This document shows positions 44,462 through 55,465 of a DNA stretch of 64,000 nucleotides, one piece after another. Location: the NCBI RefSeq assembly GCF_015326965.1, contig NZ_CP017659.1, positions 4,461,001-4,525,000 on the forward strand, written 5' to 3'. Source of the DNA: Paenibacillus sp. JZ16 (GTDB taxonomy: Bacteria > Bacillota > Bacilli > Paenibacillales > Paenibacillaceae). The notes under the pieces are model-generated. The model saw only the letters and a program-made list of their open reading frames with translations. It was not told the DNA's origin and made no database searches. The translations under genes and the position numbers were made by a program. Each line of letters begins with the position of its first letter. Position 1 is the first letter of the stretch.

Positions 44462-44983
44462 ACTGAGCACGATAAGCAGCGCCGAGGTCGTTCCGACGAA
44501 ACAGCCGGCCAAACAATCCGAAGGATAGTGAAAGCCAAGATAAATCCGTGACAGGCTGACCGTAAGGGCCAGCAGGATCAAGAGCAATGACAGCCACGGC
44601 GTTATGAACAGAAACGGCGTAATAATGGAAAAGATCGCCGTCGAGTGCCCGGAAGGAAACGAGTGATCCTTCATCGGTTTTTTTTCGAATCGCACCTTTT
44701 CAAGTGCCAGATAAGGCCTGATGCGCCGCATCTTCCTTTTGATGAGGGCCGTAATCAGGAAGCTGAGGGAAAGCGCAATAAAGCTCTGCCACCCCATCGT
44801 ATTCCACGGCTCAGGTGCAAAAAACGCTATCGAGAGTGTCAGCACAATGGTAAAGATAGCACCCCCCATATGGGTGACCAGCGCGAGCATCGAATCCACC
44901 GTTTTGTTGCTGATCTTGCGGTTTAACCAGCGGAAGATAAGGTGGTCATGTTGCTGAAGCCAATCCATCGAACGAGTAATCAT
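44459..44983 (-). CDS. PAP2 family lipid phosphatase, undecaprenyl-diphosphatase-like
   Basis: Integral membrane phosphatase of 174 residues with about five helices. The acid-phosphatase signature is complete: Lys82-X6-Arg89-Pro90, PSGH (110-113) with catalytic His113, and SRIYLGFHYPSD (145-156) with nucleophile His152. The size fits BcrC-like enzymes that recycle undecaprenyl diphosphate in wall synthesis; phosphatidylglycerol phosphate phosphatase is an alternative. GAGGTG lies before the ATG. Single-gene unit. Confidence 0.9.
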   Translation of the reverse strand: MITRSMDWLQQHDHLIFRWLNRKISNKTVDSMLALVTHMGGAIFTIVLTLSIAFFAPEPWNTMGWQSFIALSLSFLITALIKRKMRRIRPYLALEKVRFEKKPMKDHSFPSGHSTAIFSIITPFLFITPWLSLLLILLALTVSLSRIYLGFHYPSDCLAGCFVGTTSALLIVLS

Positions 44984-45326
44984 TGTGAACAGAACACCTC
45001 ACATTATAATTTTGTAAGCTGGCAGCCCAAAGTCCAATCGGGCTGCAATATATGCTTGTAAGGGCTAAAGATTCATAGTGTAGACAAGAGGCTTACATAC
45101 GACAGTATACAGGAGAATTGTTAAGCGTGGGTATGAATGACTTGTATTTTTTCATAAATTGAGCATTCCTTATCGCACGGCGAGTTGATGATAACCGTTT
45201 TAGCGTGCTGGAAGCTTGCTTCTTAGGATTATGGTTTCCAAGGGAGGATGACTTCATGTTCCCATGTTCTCGAAGCGCAGAATCCGATATAATGTAAGCA
45301 TCTAACCACGCTTAAGGAGGAGAAGC
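44984..45326. other. Intergenic region before the nitrilase-like gene
   Basis: No convincing gene. A TATAAT at 45288-45293 may be the -10 of the downstream gene. A 13-codon frame at 45256-45297 has AAGGGAGG in front but covers this -10, so it is probably chance. Confidence 0.5.
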
Positions 45327-46184
45327 ATGAAATTTCGCGTTTCTGCCGTGCAATACCATCTGCACACGATTCAATCCTTTGACGATTTTGCCCGTCAGTC
45401 GGAGCATTACATTCGGACGGCGGAGGAATTTGAAGCTGATTTTGTGCTGTTTCCGGAATTTTTCACGACCCAGCTGATGTCCATCGGGGACGATCAGGGC
45501 AAGGCATTGACGATCAATGATCTTCCGGATTTCACAGACCGTTACCGCTTGCTGTTTCAAGGCTTTGCGAAGCAATATCATATGCATATCATTGGCGGGA
45601 CGCACGTCATTCGCCGGGAAGGGAAGCTGTACAATGTAGCGCATCTGTTCTATCCGGACGGCCGCATTGCGGAGCAGGCCAAGATCCATATCACGCCTTC
45701 GGAGATTAGCGGATGGAATATGGGAGCGGGCGAAGGGCTCGAAGTGTTCGAGACGGAAAAAGGCACCATTGCGATGCTGACCTGCTATGACATCGAATTT
45801 CCTGAGATTGTGCGCATGGCCAAGGCTAAAGGAGCCGATGTCATTTTCTGTCCATCCTGTACGGATGATCGTCACGGATTCCATCGCGTGCGTTACACCA
45901 GCCATGCCCGCGCCATTGAGAATCAGATCTATGTGGTGTTGACCGGTACCGTTGGTTCGCTGCCAACCGTGGATCTGATGCGTGCCAACTTCGGACAGGC
46001 GGCCATCATTACCCCGAACGATATCCCGTTTCCTCCACAGGGCCTGCTGGCCGAGGGAGAGCTGAACAACGACATGATCATAACCGCCGATCTCGATCTG
46101 GATTTATTGTATCAAGTGCGCGAGAAGGGCTCCGTCACGACATGGCGTGACCGGCGTACTGATCTGTATCCGGATTGGGAGTAA
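45327..46184 (+). CDS. Carbon-nitrogen hydrolase (nitrilase superfamily)
   Basis: Cytoplasmic amidohydrolase of 285 residues. The catalytic triad of the superfamily is visible as Glu44 (FPEFF), Lys119 (AKIHITPSE) and nucleophile Cys153 (LTCYDIEFPE). The branch is unclear; omega-amidase/Nit2-like proteins and N-carbamoyl-amine hydrolases are the nearest patterns. AAGGAGGAG lies just before the ATG. The next gene follows 48 bases on, and both may share a transcript. Confidence 0.9.
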   Translation: MKFRVSAVQYHLHTIQSFDDFARQSEHYIRTAEEFEADFVLFPEFFTTQLMSIGDDQGKALTINDLPDFTDRYRLLFQGFAKQYHMHIIGGTHVIRREGKLYNVAHLFYPDGRIAEQAKIHITPSEISGWNMGAGEGLEVFETEKGTIAMLTCYDIEFPEIVRMAKAKGADVIFCPSCTDDRHGFHRVRYTSHARAIENQIYVVLTGTVGSLPTVDLMRANFGQAAIITPNDIPFPPQGLLAEGELNNDMIITADLDLDLLYQVREKGSVTTWRDRRTDLYPDWE

Positions 46185-46232
46185 GCCGTTTATCATTACT
46201 TTAGGAAAATAGGACAAGGCGGTGCAGAGGAA

Positions 46233-46904
46233 ATGGCCCGGTTTCATCAACAGCTATATGTATTTGACGATGCCCGGCCGGTGCCGGTTATCATTCGAAG
46301 CTACACGGAAGCGGATTTTGACGAGCTGATCGTCATTCAATCCGAGACGTTCCCGCCCCCATATCCGCCGGAGCAGTGGTGGAACAAGGAGCAGCTGAAG
46401 CAGCATGTTACCCTGTTCCCTGAGGGGGCTCTGTGCGTTGAAGTGGAAGGCATGCTCGCAGGGTCCATCACTTCGCTCATCGTGGATTACGATCCGATGA
46501 AGCCTGCCCACTCCTGGGCGGAGGCCACGGATAACGGGTATATCCGGACGCATAAGCCGGACGGGAATACGCTATACATTGCCGACATTTGCGTCAGGCC
46601 GCGCTTTCGCAAGCTTGGGCTCGGCAAATGGCTGATTCAGTCGTTGTATCACGTGACCGTCGAACAGGGATTGGACCGGCTCCTTGGCGGCGGACGGATG
46701 CCCGGCTATCATCGGCATGCCCATCAAATGTCGGCTGCGGAGTATCTGGACGCTGTTGTCCGGGGTGATCTCAAGGATCCGGTGATTACCTTCCTGCTTC
46801 GTTGCGGCCGGACGCCCGTTGGGGTAGCGGCAGATTATTTGGAGGATGAGGAGTCCTGCAACTACGGGGCTCTGATGGAATGGAAGAACCCTTTCACTGG
46901 ATAA
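46233..46904 (+). CDS. GNAT family N-acetyltransferase
   Basis: 223 residues. The acetyl-CoA-binding strand and loop are seen as LYIADICVRPRFRKLGLGKWL (about 111-131), the GNAT motif A. The C-terminal part (about 155-215) is longer than a minimal GNAT and contains a His-rich MPGYHRHAHQ stretch. Acceptor unknown. The ATG follows a weak GAGGAA. Directly after the nitrilase-like gene, which hints at a joint amide or amine pathway, but nothing fixes it. Confidence 0.82.
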   Translation: MARFHQQLYVFDDARPVPVIIRSYTEADFDELIVIQSETFPPPYPPEQWWNKEQLKQHVTLFPEGALCVEVEGMLAGSITSLIVDYDPMKPAHSWAEATDNGYIRTHKPDGNTLYIADICVRPRFRKLGLGKWLIQSLYHVTVEQGLDRLLGGGRMPGYHRHAHQMSAAEYLDAVVRGDLKDPVITFLLRCGRTPVGVAADYLEDEESCNYGALMEWKNPFTG

Positions 46905-46988
46905 AGAAGTCTCGCTTGAACGATATAAATTGATTTCAACTATAATGATGGATTTTTTTATTACATATAATAAGGAGGCTTTAATTTA

Positions 46989-47660
46989 ATGGAATATATT
47001 CGCATTACGAGCATCGACGATCCCTTGTTCCGCAAAATGCACAATCTGATGAAGGAAGTGTTCCCTCCGGAAGAGGTGCTGGAATTCAGTTTGTGGAAGG
47101 AACCGCTGGAAGATCCGGGCATCCGGGTATTCGTTGCCCTGCATGAGGACGAAGTGGTGGGTACAACGGAATACCGCTATTATGAGGACTGGAATGTAGC
47201 GATGACCGATTTTACCATCATCGGGCGCGAAGGGTTGGGTATCGGCCGATTCCTGGCACAGCATCGTTTGAAGGATCTGAATCAACTGGCGGCCGCGAAC
47301 GGCAAAGAGCTGTTCGGCATGTTTGCCGAGATTTACGATCCATATCGGGTGCAGGACCATGCATTCGGCGGTGTGAAGCCGATGGATCCTTTTGTTCGCC
47401 GCGAAGTCCTCTCGCATCTTGGCTACAAACGCACGGATATCGCCTACGTGCATCCTTCCTGGAACAATGATGGCGAAGCGGTGAGCGGGCTCGATTTGTG
47501 CTTCATGCCTGGCGATGATGCCGTTGATGAGCTGTCTGCGGAGCTGATCGTCAACTTCCTGAGACGTTACTATTCGGTACTGCCTGAGAAACCACAGGCC
47601 TGGAACGACATGGTGGCCAAGCTGGAAATGCGGGAGAAGGTAGCCTTGCTTCCGTTGTAA
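46989..47660 (+). CDS. GNAT-like acetyltransferase
   Basis: 223 residues related in fold to the previous gene's product. The motif A region is FTIIGREGLGIGRFLAQHRL (about 75-94). The second half (from about 130) departs from standard GNATs, with FAEIYDPYRVQ and a C-terminal helix pair. AAGGAGGC is 10 bases before the ATG, and a TATAAT at 46941-46946 suggests its own promoter. Substrate unknown. Confidence 0.8.
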   Translation: MEYIRITSIDDPLFRKMHNLMKEVFPPEEVLEFSLWKEPLEDPGIRVFVALHEDEVVGTTEYRYYEDWNVAMTDFTIIGREGLGIGRFLAQHRLKDLNQLAAANGKELFGMFAEIYDPYRVQDHAFGGVKPMDPFVRREVLSHLGYKRTDIAYVHPSWNNDGEAVSGLDLCFMPGDDAVDELSAELIVNFLRRYYSVLPEKPQAWNDMVAKLEMREKVALLPL

Positions 47661-47675
47661 CTTATATGATAGTTC

Positions 47676-47711
47676 ATGCCTGATTCGTTACGGATCAGGC
47701 ATATTCTTTTC
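47676..47711 (+). terminator. Terminator of the second GNAT gene
   Basis: TGCCTGAT pairs with ATCAGGCA across a 9-base loop, followed by TATTCTTTT. Confidence 0.7.
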
Positions 47712-47733
47712 CGGGTATGCCTACAGCATGTGA

Positions 47734-47913
47734 TATTTTGGTATTCTAATTGGTAGGATAGCAGAGGGTGAGGTTATCGGGGGAACCTCGTTCCCTGATC
47801 GGGGCGATTTAGCCGGTGCGCCTTATTCCATCGACGGGAAGACTCTGGTGGAAATCACGGGTGTAAGTTATCGTGAGTGGCACAAGCAATGGGTCGAGAA
47901 ATACGGGGATTGA
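47734..47913 (+). pseudogene. C-terminal gene remnant without start codon
   Basis: An open frame of 59 codons to the TGA at 47911-47913 reads like real protein (EGEVIGGTSFPDRGDLAGAP, then VEITGVSYREWHKQW). It has no ATG, GTG or TTG in frame and no ribosome site. Upstream lies the terminator of the preceding gene, so the N-terminal part seems to be lost. I do not recognise the family. It could also be a C-terminal exon-like leftover of a rearrangement between the GNAT and ywiB. Confidence 0.4.
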
Positions 47914-48040
47914 GGATGCACCCGATCTTTCGTGTAAGCACGCGGATAGACGTTTACTTCACATTTGCTAAAATCCTCATTTGAATTGCAGGGCTATACT
48001 GGATATAGTAATACAATAGGTAAGGAAATGAGGAACGAAC

Positions 48041-48466
48041 ATGAACGACCGAAAACAAGTGAGCATCCGTCTTCAAAGCCTTCACGAAGGGGAGAATACG
48101 ATACAGGAGCTTCCGGCAGAGGCGTTTATCAAAGGAAATGTCCTGTATGTTCGCTATACCGAACCAGCGCTTGGACCGCATCAAGGGGAAACCCGGGCCA
48201 TGCTCAAGCTAACGGAGGACGAGCTGAAGCTGATCCGTCACGGCGAGGTGGAGTCCGAGCAGGCATTTAAGCTGGGTCAGCGATTGCCTGGGTATTACCG
48301 CTCCCCGTTCACTTCATTTAATCTGTCTACGCACACCCAGCGTCTGGAGCTTGCGCTTGAAGGCGTGTCCGGACGAGCGGCTTGGGCGTATGATTTATAT
48401 GTGTTTGACGAGTTTTCGGGACACTTTTCTATTAGTTTGACTATTCAGGAGGCACATGAATCATGA
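48041..48466 (+). CDS. ywiB: DUF1934 beta-barrel protein, YwiB family
   Basis: 141 residues with a predicted small beta-barrel of the lipocalin-like DUF1934 type. The pattern is amphipathic strands and no catalytic motif. In B. subtilis ywiB also lies directly before argS, so the assignment has support from both family and context. Function unknown. The ATG follows GAGGAACG, and its stop overlaps the argS start (ATGA). Confidence 0.85.
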   Translation: MNDRKQVSIRLQSLHEGENTIQELPAEAFIKGNVLYVRYTEPALGPHQGETRAMLKLTEDELKLIRHGEVESEQAFKLGQRLPGYYRSPFTSFNLSTHTQRLELALEGVSGRAAWAYDLYVFDEFSGHFSISLTIQEAHES

Positions 48467-50142
48467 CAATGAATCCATTAGATCACATTAACGGGCTGGT
48501 TGCAGAAGCGGTGGCGGACGCTGCCGTAGCTGCAGGATTGGTTTCCCGTGAGGAATTGCCAGGCATTACGCTTGAAGTTCCCAAGGATAAGTCGCATGGC
48601 GACTTGGCTACGAATGTAGCGATGCAGTTGACACGAATCGCCAAGAAGAACCCGCGACAAATTGCGGAGGCTATCCTGGAACATCTGGACAGGGCGAAGG
48701 CTTCCATTGAAAAAGCGGAAATAGCCGGGCCAGGATTCATTAATTTTACCTTGGACAAGGGTTACCTCTATCCGATCGTTGCGTTGGTAGAAGAACAGGG
48801 CGACAACTACGGGCGAATTGCTACCGGAGAGGGGCAAAAGGTTCAGATGGAGTTTGTCAGCGCCAATCCCACCGGAAGTTTGCACCTGGGACATGCCCGC
48901 GGAGCGGCGGTAGGTGATGCCCTTTGCAATGTGCTTGATTTTGCTGGATACGAAGTGACGCGCGAATACTACATTAATGATGCAGGCAACCAAGTTGTGA
49001 ACCTGATAAAATCCCTCGAAGCCCGTTATTTGCAGGAGCTCGGTCAGGATGCCGAAATGCCGGAAGATGGATACCACGGCGAAGATATCAAAGGGTTTGC
49101 TAAAGAGCTTGTAGCTGAGAAGGGCGACTCTTTGCTGTCCATGGATCCAGGCGAGAGAGCTGCATTCCTTCGTCAGTTCGGGCTTGAGAAGGAACTGGAT
49201 AAAATCAAACGCGATTTGAATCGATTCCGCGTTCATTTTGACGAATGGTTTAGTGAGACATCCCTGTACGAGAACGGACTCGTGGAGAAATCCCTGGAAG
49301 AGCTGAAATCGAAGGGCGAAGCTTATGAGAAGGATGGGGCAACCTGGCTTCGTACCACCGACTATGGGGATGACAAAGACCGCGTCCTCGTGAAGAATGA
49401 CGGAACCTATACTTACCTAACGCCGGATATTGCGTACCACCGCAATAAATACGAGCGCGGTTACGACAAGATCCTCAATATTTGGGGAGCCGATCATCAT
49501 GGTTACATTCCGCGGATGAAGGCAGCTATGGAGGCGCTGGGCAATGATCCGGACAAACTGATTGTATTGATCGCTCAGATGGTCAGCCTGTTCCAGGATG
49601 GCGAGAAAGTGAAAATGTCCAAGCGTACCGGTAAAGCGGTCACGATGGAAGACTTGATGGATGAAGTCGGCGTAGACGCAATCCGCTATTTCTTCACTAT
49701 GCGCAGCATGGATTCGCATCTGGATTTCGATATGGATCTGGCGGTGTCAACGTCCAATGAGAATCCGGTCTTCTATGTGCAGTATGCACACGCACGTATC
49801 TGCAGCGTATTCCGCCAAGCGGAGGAGCAGGGCGTTAACCTCCTGCCGCTTTCGGAAGTGAACCTGAGCGTTCTGACAACCGAGCATGAATACGACATTT
49901 TGCGCAAAATAGGAGAGCTCCCGCAGGAAGTGTCGCTTGCTGCAGAGAACTATGCTCCGCACCGACTTATCCGGTATGTATACGAGCTGGCCTCCTTGTT
50001 CCACAGCTACTATCGAGCTGAGCGCGTGATTACGGAGGATACGGATCAAACGCAGGCTCGCCTGGCTTTGCTTCGAGCTGTTCGTACCGTTATTGCTAAC
50101 GTGCTTCGCCTGATGGGCGTATCGGCGCCGGAACGGATGTAA
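48463..50142 (+). CDS. argS: Arginyl-tRNA synthetase
   Basis: Charges tRNA-Arg with arginine; class I synthetase of 559 residues. The N-terminal Add1 tRNA-binding domain (about 1-120) precedes the Rossmann core with HLGH at 141-144 (HIGH motif) and KMSKR at 384-388. The helical anticodon domain (DALR) ends the protein. Start ATG 48463 is 9 bases after AGGAGG; another ATG two codons later is possible. Translation is coupled to ywiB. Confidence 0.97.
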   Translation: MTMNPLDHINGLVAEAVADAAVAAGLVSREELPGITLEVPKDKSHGDLATNVAMQLTRIAKKNPRQIAEAILEHLDRAKASIEKAEIAGPGFINFTLDKGYLYPIVALVEEQGDNYGRIATGEGQKVQMEFVSANPTGSLHLGHARGAAVGDALCNVLDFAGYEVTREYYINDAGNQVVNLIKSLEARYLQELGQDAEMPEDGYHGEDIKGFAKELVAEKGDSLLSMDPGERAAFLRQFGLEKELDKIKRDLNRFRVHFDEWFSETSLYENGLVEKSLEELKSKGEAYEKDGATWLRTTDYGDDKDRVLVKNDGTYTYLTPDIAYHRNKYERGYDKILNIWGADHHGYIPRMKAAMEALGNDPDKLIVLIAQMVSLFQDGEKVKMSKRTGKAVTMEDLMDEVGVDAIRYFFTMRSMDSHLDFDMDLAVSTSNENPVFYVQYAHARICSVFRQAEEQGVNLLPLSEVNLSVLTTEHEYDILRKIGELPQEVSLAAENYAPHRLIRYVYELASLFHSYYRAERVITEDTDQTQARLALLRAVRTVIANVLRLMGVSAPERM

Positions 50143-50165
50143 GGAGCCTTAATTTGAATATGTGA

Positions 50166-50201
50166 CAGCAGCCGTCTTTCCGTGGAAAGGCGGCTGTTTT
50201 G
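50166..50201. terminator. Terminator between argS and the S8 protease
   Basis: CAGCCGTCTTTCC pairs with GGAAAGGCGGCTG over a four-base loop, then TTTT. It may serve both convergent genes. Confidence 0.85.
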
Positions 50202-50244
50202 AATTTGCAAACGAACTTTCTTTTGTAACTACTGAAGAATCAGT

Positions 50245-51393
50245 CTATAATTTCATGCCCTCGCGCAAAAATTTCAAGGCATTTACCTCTCCATCGGAGA
50301 CGCTGTATCCTTTTTTAAGCTTAAGGGGAGAGGAGGTGCGTCGCAGCAGGGCCTTAATGGTAGCCGTTTTTTTCAGGTCAGGCTTTTGCGCAAGCAGCAG
50401 GGCGATCGCTCCGCTGACGTGCGAAGTCGCCATAGAGGTGCCGCTCATCTCGTGGTATTTTCCTTGCAGCCAAGCGGACACGATTTTATCTCCAGGTGCA
50501 TAAATATCGACAAATTGCCCACGATTGCTAAAGGAGGGGATCTTCCGGTTGCGGTCGGTAGCTCCGACGGATATGGTTTGAGGATAACGGGCAGGATAGT
50601 CCGCGGTACGACGTTTGCCGTCATTGCCGGAGGAGGCTACAATAATGACGCCTGCTTGGTTGGCCTTGCCTACAATATCCAGCAGCGTACGGCTTCGGGT
50701 CTGCATACCGAAACTCATATTAATGATATCGATCTCGGCCCGCACGCACCAGTCGATGGCCAGAATGATGTCCGACACAAAGGCGGATCCGTTGTGATCA
50801 AAGGCTTTGACTGGATACACCACAGATCTTGGAGCAACGCCAATCATGCCCTGCGTGCTGTTCGCAGCAGCGATGGTACCCGAAATATGTGTTCCGTGTC
50901 CGTTGTCATCGTATGGCGGTATGTTTCGGTGGACGAGATTAATCCCTCGGGTCAGCGAATACTTCAGATCGGGGTGAGCGAAATCCACCCCGGTGTCGAT
51001 AACCGCAATCTTCATGCGGTGTCCTGTCGAGATCGACCAGGCTTGAGGGGCTTTGATTTGCTTGATACCCCATGGGATCCCGGTTAGCGTTCCAATTGTC
51101 CCTTGTATGGCTTGGATATGAACCTGGTCATCCTCTTCTACCATCAGTTCATTCCGGAACTCCGCTTCAAACTTCGCGGTTTGGGGAGCTGGAGCGATGA
51201 TGGTTTGGGTAAGCGGCGAATAGCTGACTGAACTCGGAAAACGCCTTTTCCAGACAAGTCGCATCCATTCGCGGATACATTCCTGGTACAGCTGAGGGTC
51301 ATGAAACGTGAGGAGCCGCCGGTTCATTTCCCGGACGTTCCGCATAGGGTTCGTCTCTGTAAGTAGTGATTGCATGATCCGGGTGTAATCCAT
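50245..51393 (-). CDS. S8 family subtilisin-like serine protease
   Basis: 382 residues with the full catalytic triad: Asp133 (IDTGVD), His166 (NGHGTH) and Ser320 (GTSMATSH), and oxyanion Asn257 (SSGN). The N-terminal 110 residues hold an I9-like propeptide-type segment, but there is no signal peptide, so it may be intracellular or leave by an unusual route. The ATG at 51393 is preceded by AAGGGAG; a TTG three codons upstream is too close to it. Stands alone. Confidence 0.9.
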   Translation of the reverse strand: MDYTRIMQSLLTETNPMRNVREMNRRLLTFHDPQLYQECIREWMRLVWKRRFPSSVSYSPLTQTIIAPAPQTAKFEAEFRNELMVEEDDQVHIQAIQGTIGTLTGIPWGIKQIKAPQAWSISTGHRMKIAVIDTGVDFAHPDLKYSLTRGINLVHRNIPPYDDNGHGTHISGTIAAANSTQGMIGVAPRSVVYPVKAFDHNGSAFVSDIILAIDWCVRAEIDIINMSFGMQTRSRTLLDIVGKANQAGVIIVASSGNDGKRRTADYPARYPQTISVGATDRNRKIPSFSNRGQFVDIYAPGDKIVSAWLQGKYHEMSGTSMATSHVSGAIALLLAQKPDLKKTATIKALLRRTSSPLKLKKGYSVSDGEVNALKFLREGMKL

Positions 51394-51601
51394 ATGTGGC
51401 AATCTCCCTTCTCGATGAACCGTTGCTTCAGTATTGTATGAACCGGGGAGAGTGCCCGAATGGGATGTTGCCCTTTTTCCGGGAAATAGGCCCTGTTTAC
51501 CGTGTCAAAGCAGCAGGGCTAACATAAGATACATGGAGGGAACATCAAGGTTCTCTTATCTAATCCCGTAAGGAGTCGATCCTTGGGGCGGATACAGTCA
51601 G

Positions 51602-51634
51602 AAGACGGGGACAATTGTCTCCGTCTTTTTCCTT
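51602..51634 (+). terminator. Terminator-like hairpin upstream of rpoE
   Basis: AAGACGGGGACA pairs with TGTCTCCGTCTT, followed by T's. No coding gene ends nearby on this strand, so it may end a small RNA. Confidence 0.75.
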
Positions 51635-51700
51635 TTGGCATCTGATGGGTAATGGCGCAGAAAAACTTGATTTTTATTTCCAAATAGGTTTTACTTAGTT

Positions 51701-51728
51701 TTGATAATGGATATGTTGAGGGTATAAC
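51701..51728 (+). promoter_or_regulatory. Probable rpoE promoter
   Basis: TTGATA (51701-51706), 16-base spacer, TATAAC (51723-51728). It would start the rpoE transcript about 25 bases before the GTG. Confidence 0.6.
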
Positions 51729-51759
51729 GTGAAGATTGTGTGAGAGGAAGTGTGCGTTA

Positions 51760-52326
51760 GTGAGTAATCCGCTCAATTTAAAGATCGATCCGGAGAAGAT
51801 TCAGGAAATCCCAATGGTTGACCTGGCTTTTATGGTTCTGAAGGCGGCGAATACGCCGTATTATTACCGTGACCTTATGAATGAGGTGGCCAAGCTTCGC
51901 GGCTTTACGGAACAGGAAATTAACGAAACGATTGCCCAGTTATATACCGAGATCAATATAGACGGACGTTTCGCATGTGTAGGAACGAATCTGTGGGGAC
52001 TAAAACGCTGGTATCCGCTGGAGAAGTCCGAGGATCCGATTGCGAACGCCAAGCGTCCGCGGATCATCAACGATGAAGATGATGATGACGATGACTTCAC
52101 CGATGAAGAGGATACTTATAGCGGTGACGATGTCGAGGAGGATTTCGACAGCATCGATGAAGAAGATGATGATCACGACGATCTCTTCCCGGATGATGAC
52201 GATGCCGACGATGAAGTAGACGAAGAGGTTGTTCTGGATGATGACGAATTGGAAGACGAGGATTCCGAATCCGATGAGGAAGATGATCTGGAAGATGAGG
52301 CATTTGAGGAAGACGATAAGGATTAA
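51760..52326 (+). CDS. rpoE: RNA polymerase delta subunit
   Basis: Gram-positive accessory subunit that speeds RNA polymerase recycling and lowers open-complex stability. 188 residues: a globular N-terminal HARE-HTH domain (about 5-90) and a long disordered tail that is almost all Asp and Glu. The tail is what competes with nucleic acid. The start is a GTG at 51760 (MSNPLNLKID); an 8-codon longer frame has no better site. In B. subtilis rpoE also precedes pyrG. Confidence 0.95.
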   Translation: MSNPLNLKIDPEKIQEIPMVDLAFMVLKAANTPYYYRDLMNEVAKLRGFTEQEINETIAQLYTEINIDGRFACVGTNLWGLKRWYPLEKSEDPIANAKRPRIINDEDDDDDDFTDEEDTYSGDDVEEDFDSIDEEDDDHDDLFPDDDDADDEVDEEVVLDDDELEDEDSESDEEDDLEDEAFEEDDKD

Positions 52327-52423
52327 TCCCTCATGCAGCAGGGACTTTAGCACTTGTCTGAGCTGATTATGACGGTGTTTTACATTGTCAGCCGATTGGG
52401 GAATTTTGAGGTTGCTTCTTCTC

Positions 52424-52453
52424 TTGACAAGCAGACAAGGCACAGAGTAAACT
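52424..52453 (+). promoter_or_regulatory. pyrG promoter with GGGCT start
   Basis: TTGACA (52424-52429), 18-base spacer, TAAACT (52448-52453). Seven bases on comes GGGCTT (52461), the start sequence required for the CTP-sensing reiterative G addition known at B. subtilis pyrG. Confidence 0.65.
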
Positions 52454-52494
52454 ATTGCTTGGGCTTATGATTGTGGATTAAATATGTTTAATAT

Positions 52495-52531
52495 AAAAGT
52501 GCCCCGTTATTTATTCGGGGTCACTTTTTTT
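52495..52531 (+). terminator. Attenuator terminator of the pyrG leader
   Basis: AAAGTGCCCCG pairs with CGGGGTCACTTT, then seven T's, about 35-70 bases into the transcript. The 5' arm contains CCCC, which a slippage-made poly-G 5' end could bind to prevent termination. Confidence 0.7.
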
Positions 52532-52605
52532 GTTTTTAAGGCTCAGAAAGTGTAAACGACGCTAGCTTCTGGACCTAATAACGCAAGAGAAGCACCTTAT
52601 CAAAA

Positions 52606-52650
52606 GCGGTCTGTCTTCTGGAAGTTTGTCGATAGACATTTTTTCTTTGG
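52606..52650 (+). promoter_or_regulatory. GCGGTCTGTC element, copy A
   Basis: GCGGTCTGTC, inner stem CTTC-GAAG, then GTCGATAGAC and a T-run. The outer stem is GTCT with AGAC. Copy B is at 56532-56576, with a different but still paired inner stem. Looks like a structured RNA or a terminator variant. Confidence 0.5.
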
Positions 52651-52895
52651 ACTGTGGAGGCATCCTTCCTGTAGGGACTGGACTTTCATGGTCTCTTGCA
52701 GTGAGTATTCCGCCGGTAGGGGACATCTTCTGCTAAACCTTATGTCAACTAAGATTCAAGTTTGCAGTTGTTTAAGATGAGGTATGGAAACCGCTCGTCT
52801 TGATGCCTCATAACGTATGCCGTGTTAAGCAGCTCGACATGATATGAGGATCATTTAAGCGTCAATATATGCGGTTTGTAATAGGTCGGAGGTCA

Positions 52896-52933
52896 GCTCG
52901 CTCACCATTTTTGGAAGCGAGCGATGCTTTTTT
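52896..52933 (+). terminator. Second terminator-like hairpin before pyrG
   Basis: GCTCGCT pairs with AGCGAGC over a 13-base loop, then GATGCTTTTTT, about 95 bases before the pyrG start codon. Confidence 0.7.
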
Positions 52934-52950
52934 GTTGGTCCCTCTGATGA

Positions 52951-54627
<1,677 letters not shown>

Positions 54628-54629
54628 TG

Positions 54630-54661
54630 AGAAGAGCCTCTTTTGAAGAGGCTCTTTTTTG
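54630..54661 (+). terminator. pyrG terminator
   Basis: AAGAGCCTC pairs with GAGGCTCTT, followed by T's. Confidence 0.88.
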
Positions 54662-54782
54662 CGTAGAAATCCATTATCATAATGACAGAGAGGGCAAGCT
54701 AACCTTCAGAGCGGATGTCCGGAGCTGTCGATTCACATACAACAAATTCGTACATCTTTTTTTCTTACTTTTTTTAGGATAG

Positions 54783-54811
54783 GAAGGAATTCGACATCTA
54801 CAGGCGAATAC
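54783..54811 (+). promoter_or_regulatory. Sigma-H promoter of spo0F with 0A box
   Basis: GAAGGAATT (54783-54791), an 11-base spacer and GGCGAATAC (54803-54811) fit the sigma-H consensus RNAGGAWWW/RNNGAATWW. A perfect 0A box core, TGTCGAA on the minus strand (54790-54796), overlaps it. A one-mismatch core (TGTCGAT) lies at 54726-54732. Confidence 0.7.
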
Positions 54812-54898
54812 AAATAATGGTCGGTTATGGGAAAGTTAGGAACTTTCGAGTTTGCATATACTCATTATACGAATTTATGTATCGGGGAGGTTAGAAGG

Positions 54899-55291
54899 AT
54901 GAGCAAGGAAAGCAAACACAAAGTGTTGATTGTGGATGACCAGAATGGTATCCGCATCCTGCTTGTGGAAGTGTTCAGCAGTGAGGGATATGAGACGTTT
55001 CAAGCGGCGAACGGCAAGGCGGCACTTGAAATTGTGAAGATGCATGCTCCGGATTTGGTGCTGCTGGATATGAAAATTCCTGGAATGGACGGGCTTGAGA
55101 TTTTGAAGCATATAAAACAGATGAATCCGGACATTAAGGTGATCATGATGACGGCCTATGGAGAGCTTGACATGATCAAGGAAGCAACCGATCTTGGTGC
55201 GTTGATGCATTTTACCAAACCCTTTGATATTGACGAGATGCGTCAAGCCGTTAATATGCAGCTGAAAGGGACCGCCAGTAATATCGGTTGA
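54899..55291 (+). CDS. spo0F: Sporulation response regulator Spo0F
   Basis: Single-domain phosphorelay protein that takes phosphate from sporulation kinases and passes it to Spo0B. The 130 residues are a receiver only, with acidic Asp13 and Asp14, phospho-acceptor Asp57, Thr85 and Lys107, and the near-identical stretches [12 protein letters not shown] and [18 protein letters not shown] lies before the ATG. Regulation as in B. subtilis (sigma-H and Spo0A) is suggested by the promoter. Confidence 0.97.
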   Translation: MSKESKHKVLIVDDQNGIRILLVEVFSSEGYETFQAANGKAALEIVKMHAPDLVLLDMKIPGMDGLEILKHIKQMNPDIKVIMMTAYGELDMIKEATDLGALMHFTKPFDIDEMRQAVNMQLKGTASNIG

Positions 55292-55296
55292 ATGAT

Positions 55297-55329
55297 GAAT
55301 TCTGCTCAAAGGGCGGAATTCTTTTTTTT
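55297..55329 (+). terminator. spo0F terminator
   Basis: GAATTCTGC pairs with GGCGGAATTC over a short loop, then eight T's. Confidence 0.85.
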
Positions 55330-55371
55330 GCCAGAATGTGAGCTCCTTCGCAGCATTTTAGGAAATGCTTG

Positions 55372-55401
55372 TTTAGTATTTATGACGCGATGTGGTATAA
55401 T
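55372..55401 (+). promoter_or_regulatory. fbaA promoter
   Basis: Extended -10 TGGTATAAT (55393-55401) with a weaker TTTAGT at 55372-55377. Confidence 0.55.
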
Positions 55402-55465
55402 AAGTCCGTATGTTATATCGGCTAAAAACCATAGACAAACTAAGCATCTATAGGAGGATGAAACC

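Larger units (their letters stand above)
51394..51759. other. Region before rpoE with a lone terminator
   Basis: No gene with a ribosome site is seen. It holds a plus-strand terminator-like hairpin (51602-51634) and the rpoE promoter. A weak promoter (TTTACC at 51496, TAACAT at 51520) upstream of the hairpin would define a short RNA of about 105 bases; this is speculative. Confidence 0.4.

Noticed and set aside
45256..45297. 13-codon frame with a ribosome-like site before the nitrilase gene
   Set aside because: It contains the probable -10 of the next gene, so it would not be transcribed from that promoter.
51533..51571. 12-residue leader peptide upstream of rpoE
   Set aside because: No ribosome site before the ATG and no run of a regulated amino acid.
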